NCBI GenBank assembly: GCA_004794655.1
Contig: SMMW01000188.1
Span: 124,001-188,000 of the forward strand
DNA length: 64,000 nucleotides
Source of the DNA: Marisa cornuarietis
Lineage: Eukaryota; Mollusca; Gastropoda; Architaenioglossa; Ampullariidae
Direction: 5' to 3'
Both the position numbers and the translations under genes were made by a program. The notes below the pieces were generated by a model that ran no database searches, had not been told where the DNA came from, and saw only the letters and a list, made by a program, of their open reading frames with translations. Of the stretch, positions 1 through 13,000 are shown piece by piece; the stretch's first letter is position 1, and every line of letters begins with the position of its first letter.

Positions 1-929
1 ACTTTAGCCTGTTTTAGAAGGGTTGGGAAGTGGGATTTAGTTTGTTTAACTGTGCAATGGCTTTGTACACATCATATACAATTCATTAGGGAAATGTTGA
101 GGATGGTGTTAATATTCTTTGACCTGCAGAAATCTTGTAATTTGTACAGGTTGTTTTCTTTTGACTTGCTTTTTGAAACAACTCGGCTCGCAATGGATGC
201 AAAGTGAGAGTTTAGTGCATCAGGAGAAATTGAGATCATGGGACTATTTTTGAGGGGTTTATTTGATAGGGTATTAATGACTTTCCGGATGTTTCTGGTG
301 TTACTTTGTATTCTTTGAGTTTTCTGAAGTACATTTTCTTCTTAGTTCTTTTCATTGCTGTGACTAAGTTTCTTTGCTTTTTGAAATCTGCTTCTTGGCC
401 ATTTATCTTTAGTAAATCTCTTTGGTTAATGGGGTTTTGAAGTTCTTGGTCGAGCCAAGCCGGCTTACAGAAGTATTTAACCCATTTGGTGAACAGTGGT
501 GCGTGTTTGTTATATATATATAGGAACTAATTGTGCCAGTGACCAAAGGCTTTTTCAGTGTCTGTAATGCTGTAAACATTATTTAGTGGAGAGCTGTAGA
601 GGTCAGCAAGAAATTCCGATTCCACTAAGTTTCTAAAACAACGATGAGTGTGTGGTTCTAGGAATTTAATGTCTTGTTTGTGCCTTTTTATCTTGCAATA
701 CAATACCCAAAACTGAGCTACTCTGTGTAGGTGGTTGTGTAGGCTTTGGTCAATGACCTATCTTGCAATACTCAAAATACTCAAAACTGAGCTACTATGT
801 GTAGTTAGTTGTGTAGGCTTCAGTCAGTGACCCATCTGTAGTTTTTTTATTCACTATCTGTAGCAGTTCATACAGCATTCAATGTACAAAATACCTAAAT
901 TGAGCTGCTGTGTAAGTTTCAAGTCTTAC
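1..929. other. SMC2 intron 17 (partial) with a degenerate three-copy local repeat
   Basis: AT-rich intronic sequence. Between about 690 and 915 a roughly 76-110-bp segment containing GAGCTACTSTGTGTAG-like sequence occurs three times (near 715, 791 and 901), with decreasing similarity. I see no exon or RNA gene here. Confidence 0.6.
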
Positions 930-1054
930 CTATGGTGGATCTTAGAGCACTGATCTCCTCCAGCTGCTGGTGGTGAGAACTTTGCTGCAAGCAGGTTGTG
1001 AGCAGCTCTGCCTCCTGGACTTTCAAGTCATACTGCTGCTTTAACTGCTCGTAT
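930..1054 (-). CDS. SMC2: SMC2 exon 17 (residues 711-753), last exon in the window
   Basis: Follows a TTTGCAG acceptor and encodes (K)[18 protein letters not shown]... to ALRSTI, ending one base into a codon before GTAAGA. The next exon is left of position 1. Confidence 0.94.
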
Positions 1055-4000
1055 CTGCAAATCCAGATGATGACAAACATCAAAAATTCTATTAACTCCA
1101 TAACGATTAACTCATCAAAGCTGCTTCCTAGATGCCTGCTTTGTGGGCGCAAGTGTAGCACACACCTTACTTTATGAAGTTCTACCCATGATATTAATGC
1201 TTTTTCCAAATCAAATGCTACATGAGAACTAAGGGAAGTAACTGCAGATTAACTTGGTTAATCAACTGTTTGCCATAGGTCTCTCTTTAACTATGTTAAA
1301 AAACTAATTTCCTGTGAGATTTTGATTATTTTCCAAGATGTCATTTCCTTAGAAAAAATGCCACACAAACAAAAGCACATGGTGTGACAATTCAAGCACA
1401 CAAAGTAGTTGCAGCTTATTTGTGTGAACATGAAAATAGGCACAATAGTGTTTATCGATGCCTAAACTGTATTTTTATGCATGTGTTCTAGCATGTTATT
1501 CTACTTCATGAGAAATTTTACTTTTCATTCCACTTGGTATTTCCCCATGGAATATCTTTGAAAAAAATTGAAAGATAGGGGCTGACTAAGGTAATGTTTT
1601 TCACTAAAATTTATTTTCTCAGATGATATCATCTATGTTAATTTTCACTAAAATTTATATTTTCAGACAATAGTGTCTGGTTTTCTTTAAAATACACAAT
1701 TAGTTAAAACTCATACGCATGATGTAAACTAAGCTACAAGGATCAGAAAATAATAATTATGTCATGTTCACAGCTCAAAGCAGATCCATTACAAATTGTT
1801 ACAAAAGAAACAACAAAACCAGAGAGTGGGAGGTCAAGTGCATGCACTTGAAGAATAAGTTCTTAGCACTAACTGCTGCAGCCTTTGTTTAATCTTATAA
1901 TCTTAAAGAAACAAACACTTCTACAGACTGTTTACTTTTCATGTGGCCTTAAGAATCACCAGACTTTCTTACTTGTCTGCAATTTTACTGAGTGAAGCAA
2001 GTTGAAGCTCCACTTGAGACAACTGCTGCTGCTTGGCACCAAGGGATTCCTCTACTGACCGCAGCTCACTCAACTGCTCCAAGATGGCCGATGTTTGCTT
2101 TCTGGCACCTGTATACAATGGGTACAATACCAAAAATTTTGTGATCATACAGAACTGCTATCCACAGACATGCCTATTAGCAGATATCTTTATCTCTCTT
2201 TATCTCTGTGCCTGTTTTATGATAACACAGAATTGCTATCTACCCTCCCCTGTTACCAGCTGTCTCTATCTCTGTTTTATGTAGTTTTGGACTTTTGTTA
2301 GCAGAACCATCTGAGGCATTTTCTAACCTCGCATTTTTTTGTACATCCATACTGACTGCATTTTATGTAGGTAAAATTTCTGATAATATAGAAATTAAGT
2401 CTTAATTTATGTTTATTTGCAATGGTTGTTTTGCAATGACCTTGTTCTAACAAACCTGAAGCTGAGGCTGAAAGCGAAGCGACTCTCAAACACTCCCCGA
2501 ATTCGCTTTGATTTGGAGAAGCTGCAAGACCCAAAGGTTGCAGAAGTCTTCAAGGCCACGGTTGGCGGAAAATTTGGCGCACTGAACCTGGTGGACTGTG
2601 ATGTAGACACCCTCTCTGGAAACATCAAAGAGGTGCTACTGTCGACAGCCCAAGAGGTTCTAGGGCGACATAGAAACAAGAAACAGCCATGGGTCACGAA
2701 CGACATACTAGACCTCTGTGACCAAAGGAGGGCCTTGAAGAGAGAAAAGAAAAGCAAACCAGAAGCAGCAACCAAATACAAAGAAGTGAATTGTGCCATT
2801 AAGAAAGGGATGAAGGCAGCCAGAGAGAGCTGGATCGAGAAGCAGTGCCAGGACATAGAGGTTGGAATGGCACGAGGTGACAGCAAAAAGGCCTACCAAC
2901 TTCTAAAGACCCTCACTAAGACAGACCAGCAAAAGATCTCAGTCATCGAAGACAGCAATGGTCACCTTCTCACAGAAGGCAATGCTGTACTCAACCGATG
3001 GACAGAATACTGCAAGGACCTGTACAATTACCAGCTGAAGACCGACGCCAACATTCTCCAAAACAACCAGACTAGAGACAGTGAACCTGCAGACATACCA
3101 GTCCTACGGGAAGAGGTCGAAAAAGCTGTACATAGTCTGAAGGGAGGAAAGTCACCAGGCGTTGATAATGTACCAGCTGAGCTGCTCAAGCAGGGTGGGG
3201 AAGCAACTACAAAAGCCCTAACTGTTCTGTGCCAAAGAGTCTGGGAGTGCAAGGAATGGCCCAGAGAATGGACGCAGTCACTAATCATTCCCCTCCCAAA
3301 GAAAGGAAACAGCAAACAGTGTCAGAATTACAGAACAATAAGCCTTATCAGTCACCCAAGCAAAGTCATGCTGAAGGTCATACAGAACCGCATCAGAACC
3401 ACCGCAGAAGAGCTGCTAGCAGAAGAACAGGCTGGCTTCAGACCACGTAGAAGCACAGTTGAGCAGATCTTCAACTGTCGTCTTCTTATAGAAAAGCATC
3501 TGCAGCATCAGCGGGACCTTTACCACAACTTCATTGACTTTAAGAAGGCATTTGACAGAGTCTGGCACGAGGGGCTATGGCATGTGATGCGGAAATTCAA
3601 CATTGAAGAAGGGCTTGTCCAAGTCGTCGAAGCGTTGTATAACAGCTCAACGAGTACAGTTTTGCTTAACAACCAAATAGGAGCTTACTTTTGTACCACA
3701 GTAGGGGTACGTCAAGGATGTCCCCTATCACCCGTGTTGTTTAATATATTCTTGGAGAACATCATGCTTGAAGCTCTTCATGACCACCATACCTCCATTT
3801 CAATCGGTGGAAGACCAATCTGCAACCTACGCTTTGCAGATGATATAGATCTATTAGCAGGTACAAACAAGGAACTGCAAGACCTCACCAACAGACTGAC
3901 AGACAGCTCGAATGCATATGGAATGGAGACAAGCACAGAAAAGAGCAAAGTTATGATCAATGGCAACGGCAGAGCAGAGATCTATATGAACGGGGTACAG

Positions 4001-7000
4001 CTCGAAGAGGTAAGCAGCTTCAAGTACTTGGGAGCCACTCTCTCCAAGGACGGCAGCTCCACGCAAGATATCCGCATCAGGATCGCAACAGCAACAGCAG
4101 CAATGGCTAGGCTAGATAGGATCTGGCATAGCCACAAGATAAGGTTCACTACCAAGTACAGGCTATACAAATCCCTGGTAGTGCCGATCCTGCTCTACGG
4201 ATGCGACACGTGGACTCTACTCGCCGAAACAGAAAGGAGAATCCAGGCATTCGAGCACAAGTGTCTGAGGAGGCTGCTCCGGATCTCATACAAAGAACAC
4301 AAAACCAACGACTTTGTAAGAAACAAGATTGCCACACTGGTAGGACACCAGGAACCTCTACTATCAACAGTCAAGCGACGTAAGCTGGTCTTCTTTGGCC
4401 ATGTAACCCGGCACGACACCTTGTCGAAGACTATCCTTCAAGGCACCTTGGAGGGTAGCCGACGCCGCGGTGGTCAGAGAAAGAACTGGCTTACGAACGT
4501 CAAAGACTGGACTGGTCGTCCTGTACAGGACCTGCTGACTATTGCCCAAAACAGGCAAGAGTGGCGGGCCCTATCAGCTGCCGCGTCTATCCATGTGCTC
4601 CCCCCAACGCCAGGTGCCAGGCAAGGGACGACTGACTGACTGACTGACTGACTGATTTGCAATGGTAAAAATGTTGATATTATAGCTACAACATAGCTAC
4701 ATTCAGCAATCTTCGTATGCACTGGTTTTGTTCTGTGAAAAAAATTGATAAAAGATTTGCCATCCCACATCCCTTTATGATATGAAGAGGAAATTTATTT
4801 GTTTTCACGAACATATATGCTAATATGTTTATCATAAATGTTGTTAAAAGTGCTTAAAAAATAAAAAGACTTTTTTAGCATTCACATGACAGTGAACTGA
4901 TTAGTTATCAGAGAAAAACCTGTTTCACTAAATTTGAAACTCACTGATCTGACATACATGTGTACATTAATTTTTACCTGCATTTACTGAGTTTTACCTC
5001 CAGTAAGAGTGCCCGCGGGGTCGAAGGAATTGCCATCAAGTGTTACTGTACGCTTCAGTACCTTCTGGTCGTATGTGACAGACTTGGCTTGATCCATATC
5101 TTGACAGACAAAGGCTGACCCAAACACAAACTGCATGGCTGGCTCCAGCTCATGTTGGTAGCCAGTGAGTGAGAGAGCTGTGTGCACATTGTCCTTACCA
5201 ACCTAACAGGCAATGAACGCAGTCACATAAATAATAATAATAAAGCCAAAGTAATAGGCCTGTGAAAAATGATGGTGTGGGACACCAGTTTACAGGCTAA
5301 AGCTTTAAGTTATAAGTGGTGAAGGATATAATGATGTACTGCAAAAAAATTGTATAAATGTATGATAAAGAGTTGTATAACAATATATTGTGTTAGCATA
5401 AATGTATAATAAAGAATGTTGTAGAACAATATATTGTGTTAGCCTCAATATACAAGTTCCATATCTTAAGAGTAAGAAACAATAGGAGACCGATTTTACA
5501 CAACAGGTAAGATAAGAACCATTTTAGAGAGGAGATAAGAACCATTTTGTCAAAACCTATCAGCTGGGGTTAAAGAAAAAAATTCAATGCTATCAGAGCA
5601 CAAGAGCATGAGAGATCTCGCACTAATTATTTCAGCTGAAATCTCAGCAAAACATTTGCATGTAAAACTTACCAGGTCTTTGGCTCGTTTGATGGTAGCA
5701 CTGTCTATAGCTTTGGCAGAGATCTTGTTGAGGGGGATGATGGTGTAGCGCCTTCGAAGTTCTCCTTTTTGTAGAAGCTTCTTGCCAGTCATTTCTGTGT
5801 CTACCACAATGTTGTACAGCTGCAAAGAAGAATCTTACTATAGCTATCACTGTTCTCACAGTCAAATACTGCTGAAAAGAGACACATATATTTGATTGCT
5901 ATACTTTAAGAAGCAAAGAGTCACATATATTATTTTTCTGCATTATTGTACAGCCGTAAAGAGCCATTATTTACTGTCCTATTTTACAGCTGTGAAGCAT
6001 GATGTATCCTTGATTGTCATACTTTATGGCTGCAGTTATACTTGTAACCGAGTGGTGAGGTATTTGGTGTCTCAGCAACTTCCAAAACACTCCAACAAAG
6101 GCAGGAACAGCCAGCAGGTATGCGACCCTTTAATCCACAGGCTTGTACATTACAATGGCCACAGCTACCGTCGGGCCATCAGAGCCGCTAAAAGTCACGG
6201 CTGTCTCTTCTCTACTTCTTCTATCTGCTGCACATCTGTTCTCCTGTCCCCTCTCAGCTCTGCCCTATACATACCCCTCACAAGGCTAACTTTCCACAAT
6301 GCTCCTTTACAGCCACAGCAATTCGGAGCTTTAACCCTAGCCAATCGCTGCCGAGCACCTTTTTTTGCGATGCTCCAGGTCTGTGCCAAAAGGAAGAACA
6401 ATGTCTGCCCAAAATTAACAATTAGCGCTTAAGAACCAAGGTCTGCCAAAACTAGCAACTAGTGCTGGCCTACTGGCCCTCTACATGTTTTTTTTACTGT
6501 CACTCACCTGCAAGCACTTTCTTACTTTGTCACAGTACTGTATCCTTATAGGTAGTTATAACAATATTTTTCTACTGCAGTAATGAGTGTAAACATTTAT
6601 TTTCCTTATTTTAATATTTTTAAGTCTTTAAGAGTTCTGTTGTAAGCACTTGTCTTTTCAAATCTAGTATGCCATACTATTGGCTGTAAAGCTATGTCAC
6701 AAGCAGCTATAGTGTAGGAAAATTTCGAAAATATGTCATAGTTCTTTGTTGGTCGAAAGTGGAGAAGGAGTCTCCAACATGTCAGAGTGAGAAGAGGAGC
6801 AGATGTTGCATCAGACCACCAGCTCCTAATAGCAGTCTTCAAGATCAAGCTGGTCTTTCATAGATACAGCAGGCAGACCACGCCACAAGTTCAATACCCA
6901 GTACCTAAAGAACAAGGAGACAAGGGAAATTTTTAACTGTGAAATCAAGAATAAGTATGAGGCCCTTTCAGAACTGACAGAAGAATCAGCGGAAGAACAC

Positions 7001-10000
7001 TGGTCAACACTCAAGAGCATTTGGAAGACAACCTGTACAGATGTTCTAGGGAAGAGGGAAAGAAAACATAAGGAATGGATGACTCTAGAGACTTGGGCAA
7101 AGATTGAATCAAGAAAGGGACTGAAACAGAAGCTCAACCAGTTCCAAGACCAGCAAGAGAAAGAAGGTCTCAGAGCAAAATACTGGGAAGCCAACCGCCA
7201 AGTGAAGAGGTCGGTAAGGGAGGACAAGAGACGCTTCGCCCGTGAACTGACAGAGGAAGCAGAGACAGCGTCCATACAGGGAAATGTGAAACGAATATAC
7301 GAAATAACACAAACTCTGTCAGGCAGGAGTGTAAACCCAAACAAGCCAGCGAAAGACAAAGATGGCAAGGCCATAACAAACGATGCAGAACAAAAAGACC
7401 GATGGATGGAGCACTTCGAGGAGATGCTGAATAGACCTCATCCACCATCCTTACCTGACATACCACCAGCAACTGCACAACTTCACTTCAACACCAGCCC
7501 TCCCACTAAGACAGAAATCATCAAAGCTGTCAAAAGCATGAAAAATGGCAAAGCAGCAGGCCCGGACGGCATACCCCCAGAAGCACTAAAGACAGACCCA
7601 GAAACAACAGCAACAATTTTACAGCCTCTCTTACATAAGATCTGGGAACATGAGCTAGTCCCAGCAGACTGGAAATTAGGTCACCTGGTCAAATTACCAA
7701 AGAAAGGAGACCTCTCCCAATACAACAGCTAGCGGGGGATCATGCTGCTGTCCATCCCCAGCAAAGTCCTGACAAGGATAATATTAGAGAGACTGAAGAA
7801 GGCACTAGACAAGAGACTGAGACCAGAACAAGCAGGGTTTCACCAGGATAAGTCATGCACTGACCACATTGCAACCCTCCTTATCATCATAGAACAGTCC
7901 ATCGAATGGCAATCCTCCCTTTACATAACTTTTGTGGATTTTGAGAAGGCCTTCGGCAGTGTAGACAGGGATGTCATCTGGAGGCTGATGAATCACTATG
8001 GTATTAAGCCCAAATTCATAAACATCATCCAGGGATTGTATGAAGACTTATCCTGCCAAGTTATCCATAACGGCAAACTCACTAAACCAATAATACTATG
8101 GTTATAAAGCAATGTCATAATATTGTATTGATAAAGAAATGTTCTCACCTTGCCCCCAGCAGCCACTTCTAAAGCAGTGGCATACTTCATATCCTTGACT
8201 TGAACCAGCTTGCATACCAGCCCATGAACTTTACTTCTGTCAAAGTTCTTCTCAGGGTCACGGTATTCAAATAACAATTGTGGAAATCTGGCAACATCCA
8301 GGTGCACACATTTAAATAAATTTAGTGTTAACCTTAACCCTAACATACAGGTACATGTTTAAGTAAATTTAGGGTTAATCTTCACATACTGACACTGTGC
8401 TATTATGCCTTTTATCACCACCAAATGTTAATAATTGATAATGTGTTGATCTATAAATTCCAGTATAAAACATTAATTTTATACATATTTAAAAACTTTT
8501 AGCAACTATTTTGTCCTCTTGTTATGTTTCTTTTGAAAAGTAGGTGAATTTCATGTGTACCTTGGTGATTATATCTGTCAAGGCTATATTCCAAATGTGT
8601 TACCCCTAACCTAACAAACAAGTACTCATTCAAGTAAAGTGTAAGTCAGGCATATGGGTATATCCACTTTCCATCGGATAATATTCTATATTTCTGGAGA
8701 TTTCTGTCCCTTCACTTAACAAGCAGAGGGGATCGGCTCTCCTTGATTTTGTTAACGTTTTATGGTTGTACTCCGAGTTGGATAAAAGTGCTGGACCTTC
8801 ATGTTTACATGTGCTTCTGCTGCCTTTTTTTCCCTTCTTCTGGTTTGCAGCTGGACTGTATAAAATGTTATTTTGAAGTGCAAATTGTTTGGATCTGATG
8901 GCTGGATTTGACGCCGGCATGCTTCACTCACTTCGACAACGACCTTGAACTGCAGTGAATAAACTGAAGTGATGATCACCCTTTTGCAGTTTCATATGAT
9001 AACATTTCTTCATATTCTCAAGATTACTCAATATCTTCTCAATATTCTCCTGATGTCATGAACCCTTATTCTCTGGAATCGTTACCGTTAAATCTGCAGT
9101 GATCGCCCTTTACTGCTGGAATGCAGCGAGTCTTCACATCACAGACTTCTATTACACGTCCGTGTTCGCATTGTTCTTCTTTCTAGATTGTTGTCACTAT
9201 TTCGTGAACTTGTTTCAGTGCAGTAAGTCCGCCTTTGGCTGAGATATTGCACTTTATAAATAGTCATTATAATTATTATTATTTCTGACATATGGGTATA
9301 TCCAGTTTCCATAAGAGAATCTCCTACATTTTCTGACATAAAATTCACATTCATTTGTGCATGCTTGTGTATATACATGTAGACATGTTTTCTCTTATGC
9401 ACTTTGCACAAGCAGGGGTGGAGAAAAAGAGTGTCTGCAAAAGATTGAAACCTAAAATTTTATTTGTCTACAGTTTTAGAGTCATGCCCTGCAAAAATGG
9501 TTAATTTCAGCTGCAAATTATAACTACTGTACAGTGTTTGACTAATAAATTTGACTGTGCAAGACAAAAGAATAAGTTAAAAAAGGCAGACCTGTTTATC
9601 CTGAGGATGGCCAAACATTCATTTTTCTGAGGCCAAAAACTATACAGCACTAAGTCTGCCCCTCACCTGATTGCTGATGTGATACACAAATTGGATGCCA
9701 TTTACCCGGACGCTCCTAAGTTTATCCTTGGTGATTTTAATCATTGCCGGCTTACCAGAATACTTAAAGGCTATGAACAATATTTGCAAGAGGTAGTTCC
9801 TCTTTATCAGCCGTCACATCGCCTGCGCTCTGGCTCTCAGTCACGCTTCTATCTCCCTGCAGTGGAAGACACAAACAAGAAGACACTGGAGCCAGGGCCT
9901 TCACAAACACGGCACCTAAACTGTGGAATGTTCCTCCATCATCACTGTCCACCATCACCTCACCAACCACGTTTAGGAAAAGACTGAAGACTCATTTGTT

Positions 10001-13000
10001 TACTTAAGACAGACTTAAACAACCTCGCACCATTTCTGTCTTTATTATTTTGTACTTTCCTGTTGTTTTATTTTTTCTTATCTTCTGCTTTTGCTGCGCA
10101 ATGAGCATTCTTTTGAATGGATAGCTGCGCATTATAAATTGACATCATCATCATGTATCTATGCTCTACCACACAGAGGAATTCGATTATCGACCTTTGT
10201 TACGGCAGTGTCCCCCGGTGCGTACAAAACTCTATCCCTACCATCGCTTGGAGCATCGTATCACAGCAGTATTCCCCTGGCGCTAATATATAAGATAGTG
10301 TGTCGGCGATTTACACCCGTGATGAAGACAGTAAAGTGCTGGACAGAAGAGAGTATCACCCGACAGATTGCCAAGTTTTCTATAATTCTAGTGACAATCT
10401 AGATGACTTGGCTGATATTGCGTCTTACTACACCACTTTCTGCATCTCTCCAAGGAAAATGTCATCTTTCCTAATAATAAAACCTGGGTAACAAAGGAAC
10501 AGAAATCTGTATTAAATAATAAGAAGCATGTATTTTATACTGGAGCTGTACATGACAAAAAAAGTAGCGAACAGGGAGGTGTGGGATGCCATTAGGGAGG
10601 CTAAGATAAGGTACAAGGATACAGTTGACCTGCAGTTCAGTAGTGGCGACCTCAGGGCAGCATTGCCTGGTATTAAGAATATGTCCTCTGTCAGTCGGAA
10701 AGAAAATATTCTTAAAAAACCAGTGGCACTTGCAGGGTGTTGAAGAGTGATCTTCCAAACCTGCTTAATTCTTTTTACGGCTGCTTTGAGAAACATGACT
10801 TCTCTCATAATGTTTCTGTATTAAAACACTCTCTGGTCCCTGAGCATGTGTTGGCGATTGCGCAATCATCTGTCAAAAATCTCTTGAGGCGGGTAAATGT
10901 TAACAAGGCTCCAGGTCCAGATGGCATCTGTGGACGCACCCTCCATTACTGTGCTGAACAACTTAGCGGAGTTTTACAACATCTATTCCAGCTGTCTGTA
11001 GATTCTTGTCATATCCCTTATATTTGAAAACTTTTGGACATTGTGCCTGTTCCAAACATCACTAGGCCCAGTCAACCCAACGACTTCAGACCAGTCGTTC
11101 TTACCTCACTCATTATGAAATCTCTTGAGAAAATCGTAAGGAGCGAGATTCTGACTGCTGTTGACCAACATCTTGACCTGCTGCAGTTTGCCTATAGAGC
11201 TGGAAGAGGTGTCGATGATGCTAAGCTATTTATACTTAATAATCTTAGATAATAAATAATAATCTTAGAGCAACTTGACTGTGTTTTACGTAGAGTGGTT
11301 GATGACCACGCCCCAGTGTCTCGACGTCTGATGCGCAAGTCCAGATGTGCGCCTTGGTATTCACAGATCCGTGTCGAACTTTGTGACCTGAAGCGCACTC
11401 GTCGGCGAGCTGAACGTGTTTGGCGGAAGACTGGTCTTGTCATCCACAAAGAAATTTATAATGCTGCTAAGCGAAGCGTAGCAAAATGCATTTACAAGGC
11501 TAAAACATCATATCTTCAGCGCCAAATAATTAACTGCACCTCCTCCAAGAAGCTATTTGCCATTTGCAATCAAATGACTGGACTTCGCACGACAGCACCA
11601 CTGCCCACTGTCTACCCTGTTTCACTGCTGCCACAAGTGTTTAGTGATTATTTCACCAGAAAGATATCAGACATTCATTCATCTTTGGACTTGGCGTCGG
11701 CGCTTGACAGCATCTCCTGTGATGTCCTCCCAGGATGCTCCATGACCAAGTTTCTCCCAGTCTCTGAGGCCGATGTGAAAGCGGTTATTCTAAAAGCTAA
11801 ACCAACAACTTGCGAGTTAGATCCACTGCCCACAACCCTTCTTCTCGAGTGTCTAGATATTTTACTTCCTTCCATCACACATATTGTAAATGTCAGCTTG
11901 TCGTCAGGTGTTTTCCCATCTCTGTTCAAAAATGCGAAGGTGAGGCCACTTCTAAAGAAATCCACGCTTGATGTCAATGTGCTAAACAACTACCACCCAG
12001 TCTCCAACTTGTCTTTTCTCTCTAAGATCATAGAGAAAATAGTTTTGATACAACTCTGGGCCTACTTACAAGAGCACTATCTTATCCCACAAGCTCAGTC
12101 GGCGTATAGACCTTTCCACAGCACTGAGACCACTCTTATTAAAGTAACGACAGACATATTATCTGCTCTTGACAGTGGTGATGTCTCTCCATTAACCCTA
12201 CTGGACCTGTCTGCTGCATTCGACACACTCTCTGCTCCTTCATAGACTCCACAGCCTCTACGGAATTTCTGGACCTGCCCTCTCATGGTTCAACTCCTAT
12301 CTCACTGATAGGACCCAGACTCAGTACTTGGCCCAGTTCTGTTCATCCTGTATACTAACCCACTTTCATCATGCATCCGGTCTCACCAGGTTTCTCATCA
12401 ATCCTATGCTGATGACACGCAGCTTTACTGTTCCACTCCACCGGCTGAGTCTCACTCTGCTATTAGCTCTCTAGAAGCTTGTATTAGCGATGTCAAGGGC
12501 TGGATGGTAAAAAACAAGCTTAAACTAAATGATGATAAAACGGAAGCCCTCTTGTGCTATAGAAGAAGACATTCACCGTCGCTCGTCAGTCTGCCCAATC
12601 ACATCAAGGTGGGCGACAGCAACATCACCTTCACTCGATAGACATGTAGCAGCTGTCTGTCAGTCTGCCTACTTTGAGCTCCGTGAGATCAGTGCCATCC
12701 GTCACTTTCTCTCTACACGCGCTACCAACACTCTTGTCTGTGCGTTTGTTCTTTCTCGACTTGACTACTGCAACTCCTTGCTGGCAGGCTGCCCCTCATC
12801 CCTCATTGACAGACTCCAGAAAGTACAGAACTCCGCTGCACGTCTGGTGCTTAGAGCAAGGAAATGGGACCATGTCACTCCTCTCCTTCGTTTTAACACT
12901 GTGCAACCTCACTTGTTAGTGGAGAGGCTAGTCTCAGACTTCCATCTCACCCACCAACTAACTTTCTCTGTCAGCTCTGTCATCCTCACTTGGTTCTATC

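Noticed and set aside
8331..8380. TTAACCCTAAC-like words as a telomeric insertion
   Set aside because: Only two short matches, too few to separate from chance in AT-rich intron.
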